Positions 26,328-35,820 are shown, counted from the stretch's first letter. The stretch: DNA of 64,000 nucleotides from Flavobacterium eburneipallidum (GCF_027111355.2 NZ_CP114291.2:682001-746000), one strand, 5' to 3'. Made by a program: numbers and translations. Notes: generated by a model from the letters alone, not told the origin.

Positions 26328-27413
26328 TTATTTTCCTTTTGTACTAGCTTCTAAATTTCTTTCAATAGTATGACCAGGTCGAGACCATTTTGGTTTTTCA
26401 CCAAGAGGAACAAATTTAGAATCTTCGGCTTCTACAGTTTCTCTTTGCGAGGCTTTAGCAAAAGGTTTTTGATTTTTTAGACCTAACATTTCAAACATTT
26501 TAATATCGTCGTTGGCATCATTATTAGGAGTAGTCAACAATTTATCTCCTGCAAAAATAGAATTGGCTCCAGCCAAAAAGCACATGGCTTGACCCTCACG
26601 ACTCATATTAATTCTTCCTGCTGAAAGACGTACTTGAGTTTCTGGCATCACAATTCGAGTAGTAGCTACCATTCGTATCATTTCCCAAATTTCTACTTGT
26701 TTTTGTTCTTCGAGAGGTGTTCCTTCTACAGCAACAAGAGCATTAATAGGCACTGATTCTGGTTGTGGATTCAAAGTAGCAAGTGCTACTAGCATTCCTG
26801 CACGGTCTTCGATGCTTTCGCCCATTCCGATGATTCCACCGCTACAAACAGTAACATTGGTTTTGCGAACATTTTCAATGGTTTGCAAACGGTCTTCAAA
26901 ACCACGAGTCGAAATAACTTCTTTATAATATTCTTCGGAAGTGTCAATATTGTGGTTGTAAGCATAAAGTCCTGCTTCAGCCAATCGTTGGGCTTGATTT
27001 TCGGTAATCATTCCAAGCGTACAACACACTTCCATATCCATTTTATTGATGGTACGAACCATTTCTAGTACCTGATCAAACTCTTCACCATCTTTTACAT
27101 TTCGCCAAGCAGCTCCCATACATACTCTAGACGAACCGCTAGATTTAGCTCTTAAGGCTTGCGCTTTTACCTGACTAACGGACATTAAGTCATTTCCTTC
27201 AATCCCAGTATTGTATCGTGCGGCTTGTGGACAATATCCACAGTCTTCAGAACAGCCACCTGTTTTTATAGACAATAATGTAGATACCTGAACCACATTT
27301 GGATCGTGATGTTCTCTATGAACAGTTGCTGCTTCGAAAAGCAAGTCCATCATGGGTTTAGTATAAATTGCAATAATTTCTTCTTTCGTCCAGTCGTGTT
27401 TTTTGATACTCAT
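26328..27413 (-). CDS. bioB: Biotin synthase
   Basis: The 361-residue radical SAM enzyme inserts sulfur into dethiobiotin. The [4Fe-4S] motif is GGCSEDCGYCPQ. MGAAWRNVKDGEEFDQVLEMV, EVCCTLGMI, YNHNIDTSEEYY, GIIGMGE and the Arg in VRLSAGRINMSREGQ are as in the family. It lies about 17 kb from bioFDA, so biotin genes form at least two units here. A well-formed promoter lies 21 bases upstream. Confidence 0.97.
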   Translation of the reverse strand: MSIKKHDWTKEEIIAIYTKPMMDLLFEAATVHREHHDPNVVQVSTLLSIKTGGCSEDCGYCPQAARYNTGIEGNDLMSVSQVKAQALRAKSSGSSRVCMGAAWRNVKDGEEFDQVLEMVRTINKMDMEVCCTLGMITENQAQRLAEAGLYAYNHNIDTSEEYYKEVISTRGFEDRLQTIENVRKTNVTVCSGGIIGMGESIEDRAGMLVALATLNPQPESVPINALVAVEGTPLEEQKQVEIWEMIRMVATTRIVMPETQVRLSAGRINMSREGQAMCFLAGANSIFAGDKLLTTPNNDANDDIKMFEMLGLKNQKPFAKASQRETVEAEDSKFVPLGEKPKWSRPGHTIERNLEASTKGK

Positions 27414-27434
27414 CTATGTGATTTTTTGATGGGT

Positions 27435-27464
27435 CAAAAGTAGTCAAATTGTTCCAATCGACAA
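27435..27464 (-). promoter_or_regulatory. Promoter of bioB
   Basis: -33 TTG (27464-27462), 19-base spacer, -7 TACTTTTG (27442-27435). The ATG is 21 bases downstream. No BirA-like inverted operator is obvious. Confidence 0.65.
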
Positions 27465-27491
27465 AGTTGTGGTGTTAAAAAGGAATCGATA

Positions 27492-27929
27492 TTAATCTAC
27501 TACAAATCGATTGTTCCAATAAAGCATAGCAAATAAAGTGACTACTACAGATGATGCAATTCCTTCAAAAAAAAGACAAATGCTATAAGTCATTACAGAT
27601 GGGTTGCCTCCAAACAAAAAAGTTTCGGATAAGGATTGTACATATTCATCACCACCTTTCATATAACTGTATGCAATTAACCCAATAATACTTAAAGCGA
27701 CAGCTATAAGTGATGTTTTCATGGCAGCAGTAGCATTATGAATAAAGGCTCCTTTGCCTTCCATGATATTCATTTGGATTGTTTTGTTTACACCATAGAA
27801 AATAAAAAAAATATTGAACAGACGTAAATAAGATTTGTCCGCTAATCCTAATACATTCATTAGTAAAAAATAAATGCTAATTCCAACAAAGATAGTCGCT
27901 CCATTGGAAAATTCTTTTGATACTTTCAT
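27492..27929 (-). CDS. Small integral membrane protein, unknown function
   Basis: The 145-residue protein has four hydrophobic segments (GATIFVGISIYFLLMNVLG; LFNIFFIFYGVNKTIQM; TSLIAVALSIIGLIAYSYM; SIVVTLFAMLYW-like region at the end), suggesting a four-helix inner-membrane protein with an unusual MEGKGAFIHNAT loop. I do not recognise the family. It sits alone between bioB and ribF, all on the minus strand. Confidence 0.55.
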   Translation of the reverse strand: MKVSKEFSNGATIFVGISIYFLLMNVLGLADKSYLRLFNIFFIFYGVNKTIQMNIMEGKGAFIHNATAAMKTSLIAVALSIIGLIAYSYMKGGDEYVQSLSETFLFGGNPSVMTYSICLFFEGIASSVVVTLFAMLYWNNRFVVD

Positions 27930-28035
27930 GTGATTGATTTTTAAAAGGTTAAAAACAATACTTTAGCGCACAATGGCATATCAAATTTACACAAAAAATA
28001 AGCAACTTTTATGTAACAATCTAAAATTTAACGAA

Positions 28036-28968
28036 TTATAATGAATTTTTTATAAACACTAAAGCCGCTTTCTTATCTTTTTCTAACTGCTCTTTTAGTA
28101 AATCTACAGACTCAAATTTTTCTTCTGGGCGAAGATATTTTAGCAAAGAAACCGATAGTTTTTGATTGTATAAATCAGCATCAAAATCAAAATAATGCAC
28201 CTCAATAGATAAATTTTCACCAGCTACGGTTGGCTTGAAACCTATATTCATCATGCCATAAACCGTTTTTTGATTGATGATACTTTTTACAACATAAACT
28301 CCATTTTTAGGAACTAGTTTGTAGTTTTCTTCTATTTGAAAATTAGCTGTTGGAAATCCAATGGTGCGTCCTAGTTGTTTGCCTCTAGTAATTGTACCAG
28401 ATAAAAAATAATGATACCCTAAATAATCGTTGGCAAGTGCCATACTTCCTTCGGTCAAGGCTTTTCTTATTTTAGTAGAACTGATGGAAACAGCATCAAT
28501 TTCTTCTGCCGAAATTTGTTCTACTTCAAAATCATATTGTTTCCCAAAAAGAATGAGGTCGTTGATATCGGCAGTTCGATTTTTTCCAAAACGATGATCG
28601 TGTCCGATAATTATTTTTTGAATTTGTAGTTTTTCAACAAGAATAGTTTTCACAAATTCTTCGGCAGTTAATTGTGAAAATAGTTCATCAAAGGGATGAA
28701 TTACGAGATTTTGAATGCCTAATTTTTCTAATAAATCAATTTTTTCAGGAATTGTATTGAGTAGTTTTACGGCAGATTCTCCGTGCAAAACCATTCGAGG
28801 ATGCGGAAAAAAAGTGAGCACAAGGCTTTCGTATTTTCCGTTGACTGTACTTTGAGTCATTTTTTCAAGGATTTTTTTGTGTCCAATATGCACACCATCA
28901 AAAGTACCTAGTGTCAGAATGGTTTTTTTGGTTGACTTAAAATCGTTTATGGAATGAAAAATATTCAA
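28036..28968 (-). CDS. ribF: Bifunctional riboflavin kinase/FMN adenylyltransferase
   Basis: The 310-residue enzyme makes FMN and FAD from riboflavin. The N-terminal nucleotidyltransferase has LGTFDGVHIGHKK, IIGHDHRFGKNR and ISSTKIRKAL; the C-terminal flavokinase has GRTIGFPTANFQ and PKNGVYVV. Length and order of domains are standard. A TAAATTTG -7 box lies at 28999-28992. A terminator separates it from the M43 protease gene at lower coordinates. Confidence 0.95.
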   Translation of the reverse strand: MNIFHSINDFKSTKKTILTLGTFDGVHIGHKKILEKMTQSTVNGKYESLVLTFFPHPRMVLHGESAVKLLNTIPEKIDLLEKLGIQNLVIHPFDELFSQLTAEEFVKTILVEKLQIQKIIIGHDHRFGKNRTADINDLILFGKQYDFEVEQISAEEIDAVSISSTKIRKALTEGSMALANDYLGYHYFLSGTITRGKQLGRTIGFPTANFQIEENYKLVPKNGVYVVKSIINQKTVYGMMNIGFKPTVAGENLSIEVHYFDFDADLYNQKLSVSLLKYLRPEEKFESVDLLKEQLEKDKKAALVFIKNSL

Positions 28969-29020
28969 AGCAGTCTTTTTTTATAATGCTGCAAATTTAG
29001 GCTAATAATAACAGATAAAA

Positions 29021-29050
29021 AAAGAGGATTGAAATAAATCAATCCTCTTT
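29021..29050 (-). terminator. Terminator downstream of ribF side / bidirectional hairpin
   Basis: AAAGAGGATTG with CAATCCTCTTT, 8-base loop. On the minus strand it is followed by a T7 run. It lies 20 bases after the stop of the M43 protease gene (29070, minus strand) and so ends that transcript. Confidence 0.85.
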
Positions 29051-29069
29051 AAAACATTATTTTTTCTAA

Positions 29070-31163
29070 TTATTCTTTGATGAATTTTAAGGTTCGTTTT
29101 TGTCCATTTTTCACAATAGTAATAAAATAGACTCCCTTACTCAAACTCGAAGTATTGATAACTAAATCGGCTTCTTTGGTAACTTCTTTTTGACTCACTT
29201 TTTGACCCAACGCGTTGTTGATGTTAAAACTATTTGGCAGACCAAAATCATTTGGGATAAGGATATTCAACAAGTCTTTGGTCGGATTTGGAAATAAGTA
29301 AATATCGCTAGAAGTTTCGAATTCGTTTGTTCCAAGTGAACCAATGGTAAAAGTATATTTAGCAATAGATTTAAAATTAGTTCCAGAGGTCAAAAGAGTG
29401 CCATCTGTAGCTTTGATATCAAAATATCCACTACCACTACTGCCACAACAGATGCCATCTCCTTGAGAATCGTTTATGGTAAAAGTATAGCATTTATTAT
29501 TAGGCAATGTCCAATTTTCAGTTATTAAATCAGGTAATGGTAGAGCATCTTTATCAGTGTAAGAACCACCACTATATAAAACTGCACCAGAACCGTCTTT
29601 GAGATTCCATGTGGTTTCACTTCCCCATAAGTCTTGTTGCAATCTAAATACATAATTGGTGTAAGAATAATTTGTTGCAGATGTTGGAATAACAAAACTT
29701 CCAGATATTGAATTGTTTGATGCTCTTTGATCGGTAACTCCATTTGCGGTGACAATAGCGGCATTGAAAGTTCCGTTTGCTGTTGCATTAATGGTAATGC
29801 TAAATACAGCTGATTGATTTGGAGCTAGGTTTCCATTCCAATTATATACCGTGTTTCCTCCACCATTGATATTATAATTAATCGTTGCAGCTGTTAAATT
29901 ACTCGTTCCTCTATTATAAATAATTACTTTTTTTAAAGCTTGGTTGGTCGAAGCACCACAAACGGGAACGTCGCAACTCGACTCGAGTTTTAGTTCTGCA
30001 TCATTGGCAAACAAGGCTATTGGACTATTTTTGGTAGATGTTTTCAGGGTACTTCTTCGTGCTGCACTATTGATAATAGTGGTCATTCTATCTTTTTGAT
30101 TTTGCGTAAAAATGTTCATACAAGCATCGTTTGTATAATCCATATAGTTTTCAGGCATATCATTTCCAGCTACTAACGGACAAGTATCAAAAGTGCCACA
30201 AGTGAAATGTTCCCATCCTACTTGAGGAGTATCAGCACAATAATCAGTAGCGCTACAATCGGGTGTGTTAGCATCTTGATCGCCATCACCATCGCCCCAA
30301 ATATGTCTTAATCCCAACCAATGTCCTACTTCATGAGTCATTGTTCTTCCTCTATCATAAGGAGATTGCAATAGAAAGCTATTGTTTGTATCATAAGCTC
30401 TACTTCCAAACACACTGTAGTTAGAAACCACTCCATCTGTATTAGCACTTCCGCCTGAATTATCAAGTCCTTGTAGTCCAGAAGCATCTGGAAATTGAGC
30501 ATAGCCTAATAGTTGACTGTCAGCAAATTGCACGCTCCACATGTTCATATATTGTGTTGGATCCCAAATAGTAATTGGCTTTACGGTAGAATTAATTTCT
30601 GTTTCTCCCCAAGCGTCTTGGCACAAACTCACACGGTCAATTCCGTTGGTCGGGTTTCCGTTTGGATCTACTTGTGCCAATGCAAACTGAATTTGAGTAT
30701 CAGTTCCCACAGCATTGTTGTTAAAACCAGGAGTTCCTGCTAATCTTCTAAAATCTTCGTTCAATACAGTAATTTGCGAAAGTACTTGTGCATCCGAAAT
30801 ATTAGGTGCAACTCCAATGGCTTGTCCGTTATAAATCACGTGAACTACTACAGGAATAGTAATAATCCCACCCGATTGGGAACTGGTTCTCAATGCTTTT
30901 TGTTTGTTGACCAATGGGGACAGCCAAGCCTCAAACTGTGTTTCTGTTAGCCTTTTTGGATTTTTTGCTTGAAGCGATTTTTCATATTCGGTTGTAGCGC
31001 AACGAATAATTCCATTGTTTGGATTTGTCTTTCCGCTACTTACAGGAACACCAAATAGTGTTTTTGAGTTTGATTTTTTTTCTTGAGCGTAACTATTATT
31101 TAGTATGAAAAAGAACAGAATTGCAATAATTTTATAAATAGAATTTGGGGAAATTTTTTTCAT
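29070..31163 (-). CDS. Secreted M43 (pappalysin-like) zinc metalloprotease, T9SS cargo
   Basis: The 697-residue protein has a signal peptide (IIAILFFFILNNSYAQ), a propeptide-like region, then the catalytic domain with the extended zinc motif HEVGHWLGLRH (residues 277-287) and the downstream Met-turn NYMDYTNDACMN, which place it in M43. Two CARDB/PKD-like beta regions follow, and the last ~80 residues (IYLFPNPTKDLLNI ... GVYFITIVKNGQ ... KFIKE) are a type A T9SS sorting domain. It is predicted to be an extracellular or surface protease. A TAAATTTG -7 box is at 31190-31183. Confidence 0.92.
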   Translation of the reverse strand: MKKISPNSIYKIIAILFFFILNNSYAQEKKSNSKTLFGVPVSSGKTNPNNGIIRCATTEYEKSLQAKNPKRLTETQFEAWLSPLVNKQKALRTSSQSGGIITIPVVVHVIYNGQAIGVAPNISDAQVLSQITVLNEDFRRLAGTPGFNNNAVGTDTQIQFALAQVDPNGNPTNGIDRVSLCQDAWGETEINSTVKPITIWDPTQYMNMWSVQFADSQLLGYAQFPDASGLQGLDNSGGSANTDGVVSNYSVFGSRAYDTNNSFLLQSPYDRGRTMTHEVGHWLGLRHIWGDGDGDQDANTPDCSATDYCADTPQVGWEHFTCGTFDTCPLVAGNDMPENYMDYTNDACMNIFTQNQKDRMTTIINSAARRSTLKTSTKNSPIALFANDAELKLESSCDVPVCGASTNQALKKVIIYNRGTSNLTAATINYNINGGGNTVYNWNGNLAPNQSAVFSITINATANGTFNAAIVTANGVTDQRASNNSISGSFVIPTSATNYSYTNYVFRLQQDLWGSETTWNLKDGSGAVLYSGGSYTDKDALPLPDLITENWTLPNNKCYTFTINDSQGDGICCGSSGSGYFDIKATDGTLLTSGTNFKSIAKYTFTIGSLGTNEFETSSDIYLFPNPTKDLLNILIPNDFGLPNSFNINNALGQKVSQKEVTKEADLVINTSSLSKGVYFITIVKNGQKRTLKFIKE

Positions 31164-31235
31164 AGGTTAAGGAATGTTTTGTCAAATTTACGTATTTTAC
31201 TAAATCACAGATGTAAATAAACAAAAATGTTGTTT

Positions 31236-31862
31236 TTATTTTCCGTTAAAGCTGGTCATTGTATTTTCTAAACCAGCAGTTCCAAAAGATTTTATGATTT
31301 CCGAAGCTAGTTCTAATCGTTCTGGAAGAGCGTTTTTTTCAGCATCATCCCAGTCACCTAGTACATAATCTACTTGTTTCCCTTTTTTGAATTCGTCGCT
31401 AATACCAAAACGGAAACGAGTGTATTGCTGCGTATTCAAAACCAAGTTGATGTTTTTGAGTCCGTTATGTCCGCCGTCGCTACCTTTAGGTCTGATACGA
31501 ATGGTTCCGAAAGAAAGATTCAAATCATCAGTAATAACCATAATGTTTTCGAGGGGAATATTCTCCTTGTCCATCCAATATTGCACAGCTTTACCACTCA
31601 AGTTCATGTAGGTATTGGGTTTCAATAGGAAGAAAGTGCGTCCTTTGAATTTGTATTCGGCTAGCGAGCCTAGTTTTACGGTTTGAAAATCAAGCCCTTC
31701 TTTTCTTGCTAAAAAATCTACTACTTTAAATCCAATATTGTGTCTTGTGTTTACATATTCGGCACCGATATTGCCGAGTCCAACGATTAAAAATTTCTTC
31801 ATAACATCTAAATTGTCGTCTGTTTTTGTTTTTGAAAACAGATTGTTCAACCATTTTATCAT
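31236..31862 (-). CDS. pth: Peptidyl-tRNA hydrolase
   Basis: The 208-residue enzyme recycles peptidyl-tRNA. Catalytic features: FLIVGLGNIGAEYVNTRHNIGF (catalytic His), KPNTYMNLSG, ITDDLNLSFG, and KGSDGGHNGLKNI. Compared with E. coli there are 20 extra residues before MKKFLIVG (start 31802). A TACTTTTG -7 box ends only 4 bases before the upstream ATG, so a leaderless mRNA would begin at that ATG; the start choice between 31862 and 31802 is not settled. Confidence 0.93.
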   Translation of the reverse strand: MIKWLNNLFSKTKTDDNLDVMKKFLIVGLGNIGAEYVNTRHNIGFKVVDFLARKEGLDFQTVKLGSLAEYKFKGRTFFLLKPNTYMNLSGKAVQYWMDKENIPLENIMVITDDLNLSFGTIRIRPKGSDGGHNGLKNINLVLNTQQYTRFRFGISDEFKKGKQVDYVLGDWDDAEKNALPERLELASEIIKSFGTAGLENTMTSFNGK

Positions 31863-31866
31863 GGTG

Positions 31867-31874
31867 CAAAAGTA
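31867..31874 (-). promoter_or_regulatory. -7 box TACTTTTG of pth
   Basis: Fits TAnnTTTG. Only 4 bases lie between it and the ATG at 31862, which predicts a leaderless transcript if the upstream start is used. Confidence 0.5.
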
Positions 31875-31967
31875 AGGTTAATTTTTGATTGTACTTAGGT
31901 CAATCTGGCTTTCGAATTTAGTTAGAATAAAATCAATATAGAGTTTGACTTTTAGTTGTATAAATAG

Positions 31968-32744
31968 TTATATCCAGCCTTCGTTTATAACTTTAGTCAC
32001 TAAATCAATAGGGGATTTGCAGTCTGCTTTAGTAAGGAGTTTTTTTCGATGAGTGTTAACGGTATGCAGGCTTATGTTTAATTCGTCTGCTATGGCTTTG
32101 CTGCTTTTACCTTCTACTATAAGTTTTAAAACTTCTCTTTCTCTTTTGGTAAAGATATCATAAGTCTTCGTGAATACAGTCGAGTCTTTTATATTGTGAT
32201 AAGAAGGTTCTCCATTCATCCCTATTATAGAAAAGCATGGGATGCCTTCTTTTTTTATGTGTGAAATGTCTGTTTGTAATCCTAAAGATTTATAAAAATT
32301 AGTTTCGTTATAATCAATAGGTATGATTTGCTGTAGTATCCTTATATAGGTGTCATTCTTGGTTTTTATCCTAAAGTCGTATTGGGCTTTATAGTTTTTA
32401 ATTTTTTCGAAGGGGATACTTTTAAAAAACGCAATACTTTTATTTTCATAATGAAGCAAGTAATCCTTATCCTCTGGATGCACATTTTCTAAAAGAAACC
32501 TTGTAGTCATTTCTTGTGGTTCGTATCCTAAAACTTCTTTTACACTATCGCTGATAAAATCAAATTCGCCTTGAAAAATATTAAAAATAAAGTAATAAAA
32601 CGGACCTACTTGAAGAAGATTAAGCAATTGTTTGTGAAACTCGAGTTGTTGCTCAAGATCTAGCGTGTATTCGGAATCACTTTTGGCAACCGTTCCCCAT
32701 ATTTTTTTGGCTGCTAGATAAAAGTTAGAATTTGATTTTTCCAT
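31968..32744 (-). CDS. PAS-domain LuxR-family transcriptional regulator
   Basis: The 258-residue protein has a PAS fold at about residues 45-165 (FIFNIFQGEFDFISDSVKEVLGYEPQEM; VHPEDKDYLLHYENK), then a C-terminal LuxR helix-turn-helix (FTKREREVLKLIVEGKSSKA, followed by IADELNISLHTVNTHRKKLL). No receiver or transmembrane domain, so it is likely a cytosolic one-component sensor. It is monocistronic with a long A+T-rich upstream region (32745-32950) in which no clear promoter was seen. Ligand and targets are unknown. Confidence 0.85.
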   Translation of the reverse strand: MEKSNSNFYLAAKKIWGTVAKSDSEYTLDLEQQLEFHKQLLNLLQVGPFYYFIFNIFQGEFDFISDSVKEVLGYEPQEMTTRFLLENVHPEDKDYLLHYENKSIAFFKSIPFEKIKNYKAQYDFRIKTKNDTYIRILQQIIPIDYNETNFYKSLGLQTDISHIKKEGIPCFSIIGMNGEPSYHNIKDSTVFTKTYDIFTKREREVLKLIVEGKSSKAIADELNISLHTVNTHRKKLLTKADCKSPIDLVTKVINEGWI

Positions 32745-32898
32745 GATTATATAGATAGTCTTGTTTAAAATAGATTTAACTCAAATCTTGTTTTTTCCTT
32801 ATTTTTCAAATATAATGAATAATCCTAACTAAATGTAAGATATTTTGGTATTTACTGTTGAAGCATTTTAGGGGAATTATAAAGCTACATAAAACAAA

Positions 32899-32928
32899 AA
32901 AAGCACCAGTTGTAGAACTGATGCTTTC
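32899..32928 (-). terminator. Terminator after rplY
   Basis: AAAAGCACCAGTT with AACTGATGCTTT (one mismatch), 4-base loop, followed on the minus strand by a T7 run. Confidence 0.8.
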
Positions 32929-32950
32929 TTGAATATAATTTGAAAAAGTA

Positions 32951-33562
32951 TTATTTTTTCTTTCCTTTTGCAGGACCTGCTTTTGCTGCTTTTGCTGCTT
33001 CTTGAGCTGCTTTCATAGCCGCACGAGAAATCTTCACTTGACAAACTACAGTGTTGTCTGGGTGCAATAATTTGTAATTATCAACCACTAATTTAGTAAC
33101 ATATAATTTGTTACCCATTTGAAGCTCTGAAATGTTAGCTTCAACATAATCAGGAAGATTTTTTGGTAAAGCTTTTACTTTTAATCTACGAGTGTTCAAA
33201 CGTAAATCACCACCTAAAAGTACTCCAGGAGATACTCCAGTGATTTTTACAGGAACTTCCATAGTGATTTCTTTGTCATCAAATAATTGAAAGAAGTCAA
33301 TGTGTAAAACTTTGTCAGACACTGGGTGAACCTGAATGTCTTGCAAAACTGCATTGAATGATTTTCCTTCCAACTCAATCACAACTGTGTGTGCGTTTGG
33401 AGTGTAAACCAAGTTTTTGAATGCTTTTTCTTCTGCAGAAAAATGCACTGGTTGATCTCCTCCGTATAACACGCAAGGAACCGCTCCAGCATTACGTAAG
33501 GCTTTAGTAGCAACTTTGCCCACGCTTTCTCTTTCTGATCCTTTAATTGTAATCGATTTCAT
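32951..33562 (-). CDS. rplY: 50S ribosomal protein L25 (Ctc type)
   Basis: The 203-residue protein has the N-terminal 5S-rRNA-binding L25 domain ([20 protein letters not shown] ... CVLYGG) and the C-terminal TL5/Ctc beta domain ([16 protein letters not shown] ... [18 protein letters not shown]). The tail is alanine/lysine-rich and ends in GKKK. Its neighbour upstream is prs, a gene pair common in bacteria. Confidence 0.95.
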   Translation of the reverse strand: MKSITIKGSERESVGKVATKALRNAGAVPCVLYGGDQPVHFSAEEKAFKNLVYTPNAHTVVIELEGKSFNAVLQDIQVHPVSDKVLHIDFFQLFDDKEITMEVPVKITGVSPGVLLGGDLRLNTRRLKVKALPKNLPDYVEANISELQMGNKLYVTKLVVDNYKLLHPDNTVVCQVKISRAAMKAAQEAAKAAKAGPAKGKKK

Positions 33563-33603
33563 TGTAAAAATTTTATATAGTTATTAATTAAACTCTTGTT
33601 ATT

Positions 33604-33735
33604 AAGTGATTAGCGTCTAGTGATTAGTAATTAGCTAATCATTTAGGATAATCTACTTCTTCTTTTTGATTACTCTTTTGGTAAAGTTTAGTGTTCTATT
33701 TTGACCATTCACTAATTACTAAAAGCTAATCACTT
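33604..33735. repeat. Inverted repeat between prs and rplY
   Basis: AAGTGATTAGC (33604-33614) is inverted at 33725-33735, and TAGTAATTAG/CTAATTACTA pair inside it. The AGTGATTAG word also occurs twice in the left arm. No ORF. It belongs to the dispersed intergenic hairpin class. Confidence 0.6.
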
Positions 33736-33740
33736 GTATT

Positions 33741-34682
33741 TTACATCAAAAATGTTCCGCTGATGGAATTGTTGTTCTGAACCATTTGCATTACTTCTGC
33801 AAAAAGTGGCGCACAACTTACTACTCTTATTTTGTTTGATTCTTTCTTCAACGGAATAGAATCAGTCACAATCAATTCAAGTAATTTTGAATTTTCTATT
33901 TTCTCGTAGGCAGCTCCAGATAAAATGGCATGAGTACAAATAGCTCTTACGCTCAATGCTCCTTTTTCTATCATTAAATCTGCGGCTTTCGCCAATGTGC
34001 CTCCAGTATCAATCATATCGTCAACCAAAATTACATTTCTTCCTTTTACTTCACCAATCAACTCCATGGTGTCGATAATATTGGCTTCTTTTCGTTGTTT
34101 GTAACAAATTACCACATCCGACTCCAAGAATTTAGAATACGCATAAGCTCTTTTAGAACCTCCCATATCTGGTGATGCGATAGTCAGGTTCTCTAAACCT
34201 AAACTTTCTATATAAGGTAAAAAGATAGTCGATGCAAAAAGATGATCTACTGGCTTTTCGAAAAATCCTTGAATTTGATCGGCGTGCAAATCCATCGTCA
34301 TGATTCTAGTTGCTCCTGCTGTTTCTAACAATTTAGCCACTAATTTAGCTCCAATTGGAACTCTAGCTTTGTCTTTCCTGTCTTGTCTTGCCCAACCAAA
34401 ATAAGGGATAACTGCCGTGATGTGTCTAGCTGAAGCTCTTTTGGCAGCATCAATCATCAGTAATAATTCCATCAAATTATCAGCATTAGGAAAAGTAGAG
34501 CAAACAATAAAAACACGCAATCCTCTAATAGATTCTTCATAAGAAGGCTGGAATTCTCCATCACTATAATAAGAGGTTGTAATATTTCCTAATGGAACTC
34601 CATACTCCTTTGCAATCTTTTCTGCGAGATATACACTTTTTGAACACGCAAAAATTTTAGCTTCTGGCTCTAAGTGGGACAT
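33741..34682 (-). CDS. prs: Ribose-phosphate pyrophosphokinase
   Basis: The 313-residue enzyme makes PRPP from ribose-5-phosphate and ATP. Motifs: GVPLGNITTSYYSDGEFQ, the flexible loop FGWARQDRKDKARVPIGAK, TMDLHADQIQGFF, and the PRPP loop VILVDDMIDTGGTL. Full length. A TAAATTTG -7 box (34808-34801) gives a leader of about 115 bases, divergent from tRNA-Leu. Confidence 0.97.
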   Translation of the reverse strand: MSHLEPEAKIFACSKSVYLAEKIAKEYGVPLGNITTSYYSDGEFQPSYEESIRGLRVFIVCSTFPNADNLMELLLMIDAAKRASARHITAVIPYFGWARQDRKDKARVPIGAKLVAKLLETAGATRIMTMDLHADQIQGFFEKPVDHLFASTIFLPYIESLGLENLTIASPDMGGSKRAYAYSKFLESDVVICYKQRKEANIIDTMELIGEVKGRNVILVDDMIDTGGTLAKAADLMIEKGALSVRAICTHAILSGAAYEKIENSKLLELIVTDSIPLKKESNKIRVVSCAPLFAEVMQMVQNNNSISGTFLM

Positions 34683-34800
34683 TTAATTTGTTGTTTTTAT
34701 TCCGCTGCGCTCCATACAATTTGGCTAGAAATTTTATTTTAGCCAAACGACGTATTTGCCTCGGGTGTAGTTAGTTGCTGTTTTTCGTTTTACCGAGGTG

Positions 34801-34808
34801 CAAATTTA
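34801..34808 (-). promoter_or_regulatory. -7 box TAAATTTG of prs
   Basis: Fits TAnnTTTG and leaves an untranslated leader of more than 110 bases before prs. The leader (34683-34800) contains no recognised riboswitch. Confidence 0.45.
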
Positions 34809-34874
34809 GGAATAAAATCGAACTCTGAAAGGAAAAATTTCAGTATTTTTATTAGAATGTTTAATATTATTTTT

Positions 34875-34882
34875 TACATTTG
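34875..34882 (+). promoter_or_regulatory. -7 box TACATTTG upstream of tRNA-Leu
   Basis: Fits TAnnTTTG, 85 bases before the mature tRNA, consistent with a 5'-processed precursor. Confidence 0.4.
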
Positions 34883-34967
34883 CACCGTGTTAAAGAAAAA
34901 GACGTTTAGCTACCACTAAATATCTCTTTATTGCGTGAGATAACTGTTGTTATTTCTGTCTGCTGAA

Positions 34968-35047
34968 GCCCGGATGGCGGAATTGGTAGACGCGCTGGTC
35001 TCAAACACCTGTGGGAAACCGTGCCGGTTCGACTCCGGCTCCGGGTA
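34968..35047 (+). tRNA. tRNA-Leu(CAA)
   Basis: The acceptor GCCCGGA pairs with TCCGGGT (one G-T pair), followed by discriminator A; CCA is not encoded. The D arm is TGGCGGAATTGGTAGACGCG, the anticodon loop CTCAAAC (anticodon CAA, reads TTG), with a long variable arm and GGTTCGACTCC. Length 80. Confidence 0.93.
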
Positions 35048-35050
35048 CTT

Positions 35051-35096
35051 AAAAAGTCTGTAATTACTTGTTTTTCAAGTATTACAGGCTTTTTTA
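35051..35096 (+). terminator. Terminator after tRNA-Leu
   Basis: Nearly perfect long stem: AAAAAGTCTGTAAT-TACTTG pairs with CAAGTATTACAGGCTTTTT around a T5 loop (one bulged T, one G-T pair), then a T run. Confidence 0.9.
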
Positions 35097-35241
35097 TTTT
35101 GAAGCTGTCCAACCATTGCCCAACCATTTCAAAAATTTACATTTTTTTGGGATTTATTTTTTACTTATTCAGGTTGTCACATATTAAATTCAAAAATCTT
35201 TTATAAAAACAACAAACCCGATACGGTTTTTTACATACTTA

Positions 35242-35742
35242 TTAAAACAAGTTGGATTTGTTTTCCCAAACAATATGGAGAAATAGCCCCAAATAAATAA
35301 TGCAAACTACAAATTTCATAAAACTTCCTGCCAGAAATCCGATAAAGGAACCTGTTGCCGCTTTCAAAGCACGTTGATGATTTTTGGAATCGTAAAGTAG
35401 TTCTCCAATAAAAGCACCCAAAAAAGGGCTAATAATAAATCCAAAAGGGATAGGAGCAAAAATCCCCACAATCAAACCAATATTGGTTCCCCAAATGCCA
35501 TAAGAACTTCCTCCAAATCGCTTGGTTCCCTTTGCAGGAATGAGATAATCCAAGATAGTAACTACGAGCATAATCACGAAAGTAATTCCTAAAATCCAAT
35601 AATTATTAGGAACTGAATGGGTAAAATAAAGAAATAGCAATCCCAACCAACTAATACTTGGGCCTGGCAAAACTGGCAAAAAACTCCCAAAAACACCTAC
35701 AATCATACACAGAAACCCAATAGTTAGCAATAGTAAATCCAT
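35242..35742 (-). CDS. DUF456 family membrane protein
   Basis: The 166-residue glycine-rich integral membrane protein has the family's N-terminal FLPVLPGPSISWLGLLFLY motif, ILDYLIPAKGTKRFGGSSYG in the central loop and a glycine-rich hairpin (GLIVGIFAPIPFGFIISPF, GAFIGELLY). About five or six hydrophobic segments. Function is unknown in the family. Confidence 0.85.
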   Translation of the reverse strand: MDLLLLTIGFLCMIVGVFGSFLPVLPGPSISWLGLLFLYFTHSVPNNYWILGITFVIMLVVTILDYLIPAKGTKRFGGSSYGIWGTNIGLIVGIFAPIPFGFIISPFLGAFIGELLYDSKNHQRALKAATGSFIGFLAGSFMKFVVCIIYLGLFLHIVWENKSNLF

Positions 35743-35820
35743 AAAGTTATTTTTAGTATTTTTGAAAATTAAAGCAGTACTTTTAAATAAATTTTAAAAA
35801 GTGTTGTTTTGTTGACCAAT

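Noticed and set aside
34683..34800. Riboswitch in the long prs leader
   Set aside because: No conserved riboswitch core or convincing leader hairpin could be seen.
34906..35127. Minus-strand ORF across tRNA-Leu
   Set aside because: It overlaps a complete tRNA and its terminator on the other strand.
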